Below, piece by piece: positions 10,110 to 19,096 of a stretch of DNA of 64,000 bases (position 1 is its first letter; each line of letters begins with the position of its first letter). The notes beneath the pieces are model-generated. The model did not search any database. It was not told where the DNA came from and worked only from the letters and a program-made list of their open reading frames with translations. The position numbers were made by a program, and so were the translations under genes. The stretch is from Paramoeba atlantica (taxonomy: Eukaryota; Discosea). The DNA is taken from positions 62,001-126,000 of the forward strand of contig CDRNVI010000027.1 of assembly GCA_977017575.1 (NCBI GenBank), in the 5' to 3' direction.

Positions 10110-10606
10110 AAAGGTCTGCGTCATTTATACTGTGACGGTTCTAATAGTCCACGTTTTGAAATTTAGCCGAGGGGCTGTTATGTATTTGCCTGCTGGCCCT
10201 TCGGGGCACATAGTTTCTTCGAATTATGATTTGTATTCAGAATTTTACATGGGATGGGTATTTACTATTATCTTATATATCCTTGTTAGGTTGTTATTTT
10301 ACTTCGCTTTAAGTTTTTGTGGGCAGGTTGGCCGAGGGTTCCGGTGGGGGGGAATCCCGTTAACAACGTGACACATGATTATTGGTTTTATGCAGGCTTT
10401 CTTTTGAACTATGTTTGTGCATGTGAATTCTATCTATATTATGTGTTCTTTGATTTTGGGACGATTTGGAAGTGTGATTATATTAGTCATAGGTATTTAC
10501 TTATATTTGTTTGTTACTTATAAGTTTCATGGAGCCCCCTCGGCGTGGATTTCTGTTAGGGGAAGTAAAGAAGCGCTTTGTGCAGGAATATCGGTTGTGC
10601 TCTTTG
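10110..10606 (+). mobile_element. DIRS-2 left-end fragment (fossil)
   Basis: The block with TTTTGAAATTTAGCCGAGGG and the following TTGCCTGC..CCCTTCGGGGCACATA matches 51311-51385, the left end of the longer DIRS-2 copy. A later piece (TTGTTAGGTTGTTATTTT) matches the leader of that copy's Gag gene. It is a broken fossil of the left end only. The right side is joined directly to LINE-A at the edge of the inverted duplication. Confidence 0.65.
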
Positions 10607-10979
10607 AGAATGAAAGATGTCTGGTTCGGAGGGAAGAATAAGATACAGCTTCCTGATTTACTACACGATCAAGGCATAAGATGTGAGTTTGAAATCATAA
10701 AAATTCTTGGCGCATACATCGGTGATCCAGATTGTATCAGTCAGAAACTTTGTGACATTCTACAGAAGCACCAATCAGCATTTCGTAGACTAAAAAAAAT
10801 GGGGATCAACAATGTGTCCACTCTACTACTATCAAAGTGCGTAAACATCAGACACCGTTACCACATTCGGGTACATGATCCACAACAAACTCTGGATATG
10901 GCCTCTAATTTCGACGCAGAAGTAAATAAAACCCTCAAGGCTTGGCTAGGCAACCTCACGGACCGACAGATATCTTGGC
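10607..10979 (+). pseudogene. LINE-A fragment (RT thumb), split by an insertion
   Basis: Encodes VWFGGKNKIQLPDLLHDQG ... GAYIGDPDC ... MGINNVSTLLL ... LTDRQISW. It is identical to the 4239-4609 part of the left-arm LINE-A but for one residue (CDILQ for CEILQ). The reading continues at 13139 after the inserted element. Confidence 0.85.
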
Positions 10980-13130
10980 CGAAGTAGTACTCCTACAACG
11001 GCACGAAAAAAATCTCGCCCCACTATTCTCACCGCATCAATACGGGGTAATGGTCAAATCAGGTTGTGAGCGTGTCGTACACGAACTGCGCGAAAGGTAC
11101 ATAGAAGGCTGCAACATTCTGTCAATTGATCTTAAAAATGCGTTCAATTCTCCTTCGCGAGATGAAATCGCTAAAGCAGTCTTCGCCTTCAGCTCCCTAC
11201 GTCCCTTCTATCGACTATTTTGCGCAGAATACGGAAGCCCATCTGAACTTTTGTTTTATGGAAAAGATGGTAAACTTTGCAATAGTCATGAGCGCGGCGG
11301 GCGTGCGCCAAGGATCGCCACTGTCCTCAGTACTATTTTGTGCCTTTCTCCAACCAATGCTCGAGACGATTGCCGATGAATTTCCAAGTATCCGCATATA
11401 TGCTTTTGTGGATGACATAAGCTTTGCTTCGCAGGACGCCGACCTTCTGACTTCTGCGTTCCTCCGCATACGTGAGCTATTAGCCGAAAAGCGTGTTGAA
11501 ATGTCCCCTACAAAATGTGTTTGGTTTAATGGAATCGAAAATGTGCCAATTCCGCGTGCGCTACAAAATGAGGGAGTAACGTCGGAATCAGGTTCAACAA
11601 AAATTCTTGGTGCGTTTGTCGGAGAAACCCAACGAGTGAGCGACCAGCTCGTGCTAAAATTGAGAAAACACCAGACGGCATTCAGGCGTTTGAACCAGAT
11701 GGGCGCCAGCAACGTGTCGTTTGTCTTACTTTCGCGGTGTGTGAATGTAAGACATCGGTATCACATACGCGTCCATGATCCCGAAAGTTCCCTCGAGCTC
11801 ACTCGACGATTTGATCAAGAGGTGACTAACACTCTCAAGACGTGGTTTGGTAAATTTTCCGCGAATCAAATATCATGGGCGAGACTCCCATTGAAAAAGG
11901 GAGGACTCGGCCTCACACCCTCCGAACAAATTCGAGAGGCTGCGTTCAATAAATCGAAACAACAGGCAATGGAGCGACCAGTCTATCTTTCAGCTCCCGT
12001 CTGTGGCTTTGAATCAAGTGAGCGCACGCCGATGCTGTCTCAGGGTGAGTCGCAAACCCCGACCGACGAACCAACCTCAGAAGAATTGTACCATCAAGAC
12101 ATTCGCGACAGGCTCATGGAGACTCCTCGTCAAGCTGACATTATCCGAGCCGCGAGTACCAAAGGTAATTACTCTTGGCTGCAATCATGTGCTAAACTGA
12201 TTCCCCCACGACTTTGTACGCTTGCTGTCATGCCAAGACTCGGTATAGCACACCCTAAGCTCCCAAGTCATCTAAAATGCCCAGGTTGCCATATCCTGCT
12301 TACGAGTGATAACGCCCTGGCACATGTATCAGGATGCACTAACTGTACGGGGAACAATGCAACGGCTAAACACAATCGAATGGTACGCTGTCTGTACGAA
12401 TTGTGTATAAAAGCCGGAATACCTTGCGAGATCGAACCGCGCCAATTTTCATCATACACTTGCTCTAAATGTAGCGCCGTGGTCGATGGTGACAACAAAC
12501 GTACACATCAAAGAGTATGCAGCTCAGGGTCATTCTATCATTCAGGTCCCGATTTAGTGATCCATTGGGCAAGTGGCGACATCTTTTACGATTTTACAAT
12601 CGTTCACGAGCTCTCCCCGTCTAAAGTATCCAGATCCGGTGCACAGCTAATGCGCGAAGTTATACGACGAAAGCATAATACCTACGTTCTTTCCAAGCAA
12701 ATACCAAGCCACCAATTTCGATGTATACCTATGCTATCGGGAGGCGCTTTGCACGGGAACACGAAAATCCTTCTGCATACACTGGCCGATGCGTGTGGGC
12801 TCGAACGGGAGAGAGCCATTCAAGATTTCGTGCTTCGTTTGCAAGAACTCCACGGATCAGTCATTATCGGTCAGCTCAGACAATTTTTCCTACCGTTGGA
12901 AGACGATGAAATGGCTTTCTAGGAAGGCAAGGAATAGCTGCAGAATCCTCACAAATCGGGGTGTATGATACGGCGTATGGTAAGTGTTTTTTTTGAGATA
13001 CGGGAAGTTTATGCGATACGTGAACATTCGTGATATTTTGGGATACGGGACATATGTGCGATATGTGAACACGTGTGATATAGGAAAGAATTGCCTCTTC
13101 AGGAGGTTTTCTAAAAAAACCATCGAGTCA
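10980..13130 (+). mobile_element. LINE-A copy, 5'-truncated, inserted in an older LINE-A
   Basis: Flanked by an 8-bp direct repeat ATCTTGGC (10972-10979 and 13131-13138), the target-site duplication. The insert starts inside the RT fingers (VVLLQRHEKNLAPLF). Its first part is in one frame to about 11280 (SIDLKNAFNSPSRDE), where a 2-base loss moves the rest to the 11126-12922 frame (SAAGVRQGSPLS, box AFVDDISFAS, CPGCHILL..HVSGC knuckle, HSGPDLVIHW..FYDFTIVHE RLE, stop 12922). The left arm lacks this insert, so it arrived after the inverted duplication or was lost from the other arm. Confidence 0.88.
12995..13084 (+). repeat. Two-copy 45-bp tandem repeat in a LINE-A 3' tail
   Basis: Units 12995-13039 and 13040-13084 share GGGATACGGGA/GAGATACGGGA, TGCGATA(C/T)GTGAACA and CGTGATAT. 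They lie between the stop codon and the A7 run near the 3' end of the inserted LINE-A, so they are part of its 3' UTR. Confidence 0.7.
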
Positions 13131-13138
13131 ATCTTGGC

Positions 13139-14270
13139 TACGTCTACCGACGCGCAAGGGTGGACTGGGAATCACCCCCATCGAACCACTACGTGAATCT
13201 TCGTACAGCGCTTCAAAATTTGCTGCTCTTGAGCATCGAAAACCCTCTTCAGCTCGGGCAACCCAAACGATGAATGCGCCAACTCCGGTTGATGGTGATT
13301 CTCGCGACCCCTACATCAATTTCGATGAGCAAGCTAGTGAAGCAAAATACCACAACAAGGTCCGTCAAGCCTTAATAGAGGAAAAAACACTTGCGCCCAT
13401 CATCAAACTAGCGTCTCACAAGGGTCAATACGCTTGGCTCACATCCAAAGCTCGTCTAGTGCCTAGTTCAGCATTCAAATTATCGATTATGCCGAGATTC
13501 GCACTACACCACCCACAAATCCCGGACGATGTTCAATGCCCTGGGTGCAAAAGTCTCCTTACGTCATCTACCATACTAAATCATATCCCTGGGTGCGCAA
13601 AATGTGCAGGAGTAAATGTGACAACCAAACACCACGCCTTAGTTCGGTACATCTATGAGCTTTGCTTGAAGAGCGGCCTCACCTGTGAAAAAGAACCTCG
13701 GCAATTTTCTTCATTTCAGTGCTCCGGATGCCAGAATAGTGTAACCGAGGAAAATCTCACAGAACACCAGCGCAGCTGTCGCGGCAGTGTCCGCAGATCT
13801 GGGCCCGACCTTATGATCTACTGGGCAGACGGTCCGATGTATTATGACCTAACTGTAGTTCACGAGTTTTCAGCAGCTCACATAAACAAAACGCCTCAAA
13901 AAATGATGAACGAAGTCATCACGAAGAAACGCGACCGTTACGTAACTTCTGGGATGATTGCGAATGATCGTTTCATGTGTATCCCTGTCCTTTCGGGTGG
14001 AGCGCTACATAAGCATACAAAACGTCTATTAACAGCTTTAGCAGATCGTTGCCTTATTTCACGGCAACATATATTAGAAGACTTTGCCCTGTACCTCCAA
14101 GAACTGAACGGGAACATAGTTCTGTTGCAGATGCAAAAATATTTAACTCCCGACAAGGAAGAACAATACACCATATAAGTTCAGACAGTGGACCAAAAGA
14201 GATGATCTCCCTCTCGTTTTTAATCAGACAGGAAAATGCATGTTTGTTCTGCTATTAAAGCTAGTTTACA
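13139..14270 (+). pseudogene. LINE-A 3' part (right arm), ORF to 14178
   Basis: Continuation of the LINE-A piece at 10607-10979, and identical to the left-arm copy but for one residue (EKEPRQ for EKEARQ). It encodes the end of the RT region, the CPGCKSLL..HIPGC knuckle and the RLE GPDLMIYW..YYDLTVVHE, then the C-terminal QELNGNIVLLQMQKYL block. The 3' UTR ends near 14268 at GCTAGTTT with no poly(A), as in the 24249-24534 copy. Confidence 0.87.
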
Positions 14271-14292
14271 TGTAAAGGCCGACCCCCCTTCT

Positions 14293-14640
14293 ATAGTAAA
14301 CTCGGCCCCCATGATCATCTATACATCGAAAATATTCTGGTTCCAGACCTTTTCCCACTATATAAGATGTACATTTATAGAGCAACAAGAACTCTCAAAA
14401 CAAGATCGAACCCCCATACGAGCAGAACTACGTGCTTTTCTACAAGCCTTGACAATCGGACATCAACAAGAAGGAGACTTCGTGGTGCATGTAGACTCCG
14501 AGCACGTATGGCAGTTTTGGCATCGACATCGCATCAGTTTTCAACTAGATGGTTATACAACACTCGAAAATGCGGATCTATTAAAGAAAATTGGTGATAA
14601 GGCGCAATGTATACTTGAGACGGCAAATGTTTGTTTGTTT
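14293..14640 (+). pseudogene. RNase H domain fragment (right arm)
   Basis: Mirror of 2745-3090; same motifs PIRAELRAFLQAL, VVHVDSEHVW, ENADLLKKI. It is followed by a (TTTG)n run ending TTTTTCAG|GTAAAA. This looks like a splice acceptor, though no downstream exon can be identified. A 36-bp piece of its end reappears at 23267-23302. Confidence 0.55.
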
Positions 14641-15167
14641 GTTTGTTTTTCAGGTAAAAACCCCGTAGACGGGGTGTTGCCTCCTCGGAGAGAGCCGAAG
14701 GTAGCTCCGACCCGCACGACCCATGCGCAGACCTAAAAGGATTGCAGCACAGAGCCAATGCAAGCCGATCCAGCTAACGCGCAGACTGAAAGTCCGCTGC
14801 GGGAAGCTGGATTAGCTAGGAGAGTGGGGTTCGCCACACCCCGACACTGGAAAAAAGCAGTGCTCCTTGACCCCTTGCCTGCTTGCTGGCATAGTTTGGG
14901 AGTGTCGACTCTCAGCTTCAACGGTTTTAGCACCTCAGCTTCAACGGACCAAGTCTTCTAGGGTGGTATCCCCTCGAGCGGACTGGCTCCTCAGCTTCAA
15001 CAGGCCAAACCTCAGCTTCAACAAGCTCGTATCTCTCCAAATTGTTACCCTAGCCCCGTTATCATGGGCTAGTTGCAAGCCGCAGAAAGAAAGAAAAAAG
15101 AAAAGAAAAGCGTGAATGACGCCTACCCTAGTTTTTTAGTACCTTGTTATATTCGGTACCGGGCGGC
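14640..15167. other. Unclassified non-coding DNA (right arm)
   Basis: Mirror of 2216-2745. It carries the CCCCGTAGACGGGG hairpin, the GGGGTTCGCCACACCCC hairpin and four CTCAGCTTCAAC copies between about 14918 and 15025. No gene is recognised. Confidence 0.4.
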
Positions 15168-15393
15168 GCCATTCTTCGAGATGCAGCGTGAGGGGGTAGC
15201 AGAGGGGATGAAGGGAAAGAGTGGGAAGGGAAAGAGTGGCGCAGGTGGGAGCAGGGAGGGAGGGGGAATAGGCGGCGAAGGGGACGGCGCAGTGGGTGGG
15301 GGGGCGAAAAGCGGCGCGGCAGAGCGATGCAGGGGGCAACAGAGGGCGACCAAGGGGGTGGCGAGGGGTGGGCGAAGGCAACGAAGAAAAAAA
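15168..15393 (+). other. G-rich strand-asymmetric tract (right arm)
   Basis: Plus strand is dominated by GGGGG and GGGA clusters, then an A-rich stretch. It precedes the tandem spliced-leader copies. Mirror of 1990-2215. No gene. Confidence 0.5.
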
Positions 15394-15412
15394 AAGAAAA
15401 AAACAGCGGCGT

Positions 15413-15467
15413 TAACGATAAAGCTACAGTTTCTGTACCTTGTTGATACAGTTTCTGTACCTTGTTG
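15413..15467 (+). other. Two tandem spliced-leader copies
   Basis: 15413-15445 is a 33-nt SL-like unit (TAACGATAAAGC then TACAGTTTCTGTACCTTGTTG). 15446-15467 repeats its last 22 nt, starting exactly after the internal AAAG. The first copy has one base different from the three identical 33-nt remnants elsewhere. The LINE-B ATG is at 15500. A spliced leader joined to an AG acceptor inside an earlier leader would give exactly this arrangement. Confidence 0.8.
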
Positions 15468-15499
15468 AGCAATTCTTTTCTTAATCTTTCTCACGTTCC

Positions 15500-15614
15500 A
15501 TGGTTCTAACTCGCTCTAAAGCAAAACAGGAATCCAACTTTGATCGCGAAGCGGGCGCGCACAAGCTCGGTTCATGGGACCAGTTTCAGGCAAACAAAGA
15601 CCTGGTGAAAGGCG
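15500..15614 (+). pseudogene. LINE-B N-terminal fragment (right arm)
   Basis: MVLTRSKAKQESNFDREA then GSWDQFQANKDLVKG, as in the 45231 copy but with seven residues missing after REA. Truncated at 15614 by LINE-A DNA. The 5' UTR between the SL and the ATG is 32 nt. Confidence 0.75.
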
Positions 15615-15863
15615 ACACTGAAAAGATAATGCGGGAATCAATCCGGATGCGACGTACGTTGCTTGCTTCCGTTTAATGGCTTCATTAATGAGGCGTCCAC
15701 ATTTTTGTTGAATTCGCGACGGCGCTAGCTCATGAATGACGGTCAGATCGTAGTAGATTTCTCCGCTTTGCCAATGGATAACCAAATCAGGCCCATTGCG
15801 ATGAGTCTGTCTACCAGCACACACTTTCGAGTGGTTGTAGCTTGTTTCTTCGGTGATGGGTGC
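15615..15863 (-). pseudogene. LINE-A RLE fragment (right arm)
   Basis: NGPDLVIHWQSGEIYYDLT, VIHELAPSRIQQ and KQATYVASG. Mirror of 1520-1768. Bounded by LINE-B at one side and a spliced-leader remnant at the other. Confidence 0.75.
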
Positions 15864-15878
15864 TTTCTGTACCTTGTT
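15864..15878 (+). other. Spliced-leader remnant, 15 nt
   Basis: TTTCTGTACCTTGTT followed by a T-tract, GATTTAATCGCT and ATG 15902. It marks the 5' end of a LINE-A copy that landed in the RLE fragment. Confidence 0.7.
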
Positions 15879-15901
15879 TTTTTTTTTTTGATTTAATCGC
15901 T

Positions 15902-16825
15902 ATGACACGCCTTGCCCACGCACGCCTTGCTCGAGCAGACTCTCAGACATCGAAAGGCTTGGGCCTGAAAACAGGTAGACTAAAAGTGAAATCACGAATG
16001 CAAGACAAGAGGGGCCAAGAGAACAGTGAGAAAAAGTGCATAGTCAATGACGTTTCGGGTGACACTTTTGATGAGACTATTCCCCCCACCACGACAAAGA
16101 CGCGCATACCTCGAATAAAAGCATCTACCCCCCCACCGACCAAACCGAAGAAAACGCCACGCATCAGAATCGTCGGAGGAGAACCTCTTCTTTCAAAGAT
16201 TTGGGCAGACCACGGGACTGACCAGGCCAATTACCTCCAGGGAAACCAGAACTCCGAAGAAGGATCTGTAGCACTGCCAAAAGATTGGGCTGGCCATGGC
16301 GAACAACACGGCGAGCATTCCGACAATATCATTAAAATCAAGCCTAAAACTTTTCGATTCACGCCTTCAAACGCCCAATCAGCCTGCGACCCACAACAAA
16401 CAAAAACGTCGGATATCGAAACGACTCAAGACTCAAGACTGATCCAGCGCGATATCGAAAATGATGAGCAACTCTCTGAAGATTAAAGTGACGAGATGTC
16501 CCTTTACAGCGATTGTGGGGCCATCGAAGAGCTTGCAAATCGGGGCGCCGTTTCCAAAGCACCGGATCATGTGCACAATGTCGTAGCAAAGTGGGGTAAA
16601 GGCACATCTTGCATAATCGAATGGGGATTCCGTCAGGAAACGACAAACTACGTATCGAAGGGAGTCGTCGTAGGCAGAACATCTCGCAAAGGACTAATAA
16701 AAATCAAGATTTCATATGCACCAGCCCAAGGCAGCGAAGGTTCAAGTGGATTCCTTTACCTTCCGCAGACAAGCAAAATCAGAATCTGTTCCATATTTTT
16801 TTTTCTTTTTTTTTTTGAATTATAA
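15902..16825 (+). pseudogene. LINE-A N-terminal ORF fragment (right arm)
   Basis: Starts MTRLAHARLARADS; 195 codons to an in-frame TAA at 16486, then the same frame continues from 16496 with the barrel-like block (KAPDHVHNVVAKWGKG, SCIIEWGFRQE, TSRKGLIKIKISY, LPQTSKIRI). It matches the same region of the 6713-9014 LINE-A and the 33039-36794 LINE-A. It breaks at about 16790 in T-runs before any RT sequence. Confidence 0.75.
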
Positions 16826-16872
16826 TATTGAAATTCAATATTCGGTATTATGATAGTTTCTTGATATATTTT

Positions 16873-17167
16873 TTTTACTACCATTGCCGCGAACTTGTAC
16901 CCAGCCGTGTTAGCCTCTTCCCGTTGTCTTTTTTTTTGCACAAACATAGTTCAACAACAACAACAACAACACTGATATAATCAGTTAAGGGGTTAATATT
17001 TTCCCTTGAACATCTTCACACCTTAGATTAAAAAGTTTTCTGTTCTGGCGCTACCCCCCATTATGATGGGGAGGTAAAAAAACTAAGAGTTTACGCGTCT
17101 TTGTAAGCTCTATATCTAAATCTGTGTAGTATTGATATAAGAAATATCTCATCGTATGTTCATAGTA
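16873..17167 (-). other. LINE-B scrap, GAA/GTT run and hairpins (right arm)
   Basis: 16873-16942 is the mirror of the tiny LINE-B C-terminal piece. Beyond it are the (AAC)n run, the AAGGG..CCCTT inverted repeat and the CCCCATTATGATGGGG hairpin at 17056-17071, inside the 3' tail of the neighbouring minus-strand LINE-A. Confidence 0.5.
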
Positions 17168-18813
17168 TTAAATTGCCTTTTGAGACGCTTCTGTATCTAC
17201 TGCTAAGAACTTTCGCAGTTGAGCATAAATTTGTGACTCATTTAGCTCTTGTAGCAATAGTTTAAATGATAAGATGGCATTGTTCCTGTCCGTAAGCGAC
17301 GCATCTGCAAGTTCGTGAATCAGGTTTAACGTGTTCGCGTGGAGTGACCCAGAGGAGAGCACCGGTAGGCAAAGAAACGACTCTTCGGATATCATACCTG
17401 ATCGGACATACGTTTCTATTTTACGTTCAGTCGCTTCTTTCATCAGTTGTCCTGGATGGCTCTTCGCGTGTGTGGCTGCCAATTCGTGAATCACGGTTAA
17501 GTCGTAGAAAACAGCTCCCGTATTCCAGTATATGACGATATCTGGTCCTGAGCGGTGATAATTTTTGCCACTGCATGTTTTATGGTGCAATTGATGATTA
17601 TCTTGGTCAACGGTTCGTTTGCATGTGAGGCATGTCCATGTGCTGAAATGTCGTGGCTCTCTTTCACAGGGGATCCCCGTTTTGATGCATAGATCATAGA
17701 TATACTTTACGAGGGCGTTATGTTTCGATGTCGCGTTAAAGCCTGGGCATTGCACACAGCCTGGGATATGTATCAGGGCGCTTCGTCCGTCCAGTATTTT
17801 CCGGCACCCGGGACACAATAAATTCTGTGGGATTTTCGGATGTGAGATTCCAAGCCGAGGCATTACGGATAAAGAGAAGACATGTGGTGATACGTATCGT
17901 GTCGCAGCTGTAATCCAGTCGTAACTACCTTTCCTGGACGTGTTTTTAAGAATCGAATTCATGTGAGGACCCTGATTTAGTTTTTGCCAAGCTTTTTCGT
18001 GTAGTTTTGCAGCTGTCGTGATCTCGTCTTCCGGTGGAATTTGTTGCTCGTTGCTGACTTGCATTTGCCCTGATATGCCACTTTGAGCTGTAGAAGGCTT
18101 TTGGCGCCCAAAGATCGCATATCGAGACGATTTGTAAGCAGCTTCCCGCGTGGGTTTGCACGCGGTGAGCCCCAAACCACCTTTCTTAAGGGGTGATCTA
18201 GCAAGCTCAATTTGTTGTGTCCGAAGCTTGCCCAACCACGATTCCAACACTGCCTCAACGTTCTTATCAAATCTCTCAGATACGCGCTCGGTGGCGTCAG
18301 GGTGATGTACTCTCATTTGATATTGCTGTCGCACGTTGACGCATTTTGTTAGTAAGCTGAGCGAAACATTGGACATTCCCATTGTTTTTAGACGACGAAA
18401 AATATTGTCATGCCCTTCGAGTGTATGAACTAGGCATTTGTCTACGTTGTCAGTATCCCCTATGAAGGCTCCTAAAATCTTAGTTGCGTCATCTTCTGTT
18501 TGCACTCCTTCCTTTCTAAGTGTCTGCGGAATGGTCTTCTTGTAGATTCCACCGAACCAGACGCATTTCTCGGTTGATAATTCTAAACGTTTCTCCGTCA
18601 ATAGTTCTCTCAGGCTTGTAAATGCGTTTGCAAGCATTTCTGGATTTTTAGAAGCGAGGGTAATATCATCAGTGAATGCGTTGACCGTGACCTCTGGAAA
18701 CTCATGCGCTATTCTTTCGAGTATGGGTTGTAGGTAGGCGCAAAAGTAGAGAGTAGCCAAAGGAGATCCTTGTCTTAACCCCGCAGTGCTGGGTATCGCC
18801 TCAACGAACCTAC
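17168..18813 (-). mobile_element. LINE-A copy, 5'-truncated inside the RT
   Basis: Open from 18813 (GRFVEAIPSTAGLRQGSPLA) to the stop at 17168. RT box AFTDDITLAS, thumb MGMSNVSLSLL ... RQQYQMRVHHP, knuckle CPGCRKILDG..HIPGCVQC, RLE HRSGPDIVIYW ... FYDLTVIHE. The family-usual upstream half is missing. The 5' edge joins a short piece of the LINE-A N-terminal start region, on the opposite strand. Confidence 0.87.
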
Positions 18814-18814
18814 C

Positions 18815-18984
18815 TTTTTTTTTGATTTAATCGCTATGACACGCCTTGCCCACGCACGCCTTGCTCCTTTACCACGAACGCCCAGCTGCTTGCTCCTTTA
18901 CCACACTTTTTAGTATTTTTTTTTTGTGGTTTAATAGGGGGGAAGAGTATGAGTTCTAACTTTCTATGAATGTACGGTATCAGT
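18815..18984 (+). other. LINE-A 5' scrap and duplicated 15-mer
   Basis: 18815-18866 repeats the T-tract, GATTTAATCGCTATGACACG and first codons of the LINE-A start at 15880-15940. The 15-mer TTGCTCCTTTACCAC occurs at 18861-18875 and 18890-18904. No gene is present. Confidence 0.6.
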
Positions 18985-19096
18985 TCTTTTTTTTTTTTTT
19001 TTCAAATTTATCTCTATAAATCAATCTACAACAAATCACTCTATTTAACGAAACCAAACCAAAGAAAAGAAAAAGAAAAAAAAATTGCATCACCCT

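Larger units (their letters stand above)
10607..17382 (-). repeat. Right arm of the inverted duplication
   Basis: Reverse-complement partner of 1-4610. It contains one extra block, 10980-13138, which is a LINE-A insertion plus its target-site copy, and a 6-bp expansion at 13139-13144. Everything else is co-linear. The inner edge, near 10607, falls inside a LINE-A RT gene and joins it to a DIRS-2 left end. Confidence 0.92.
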
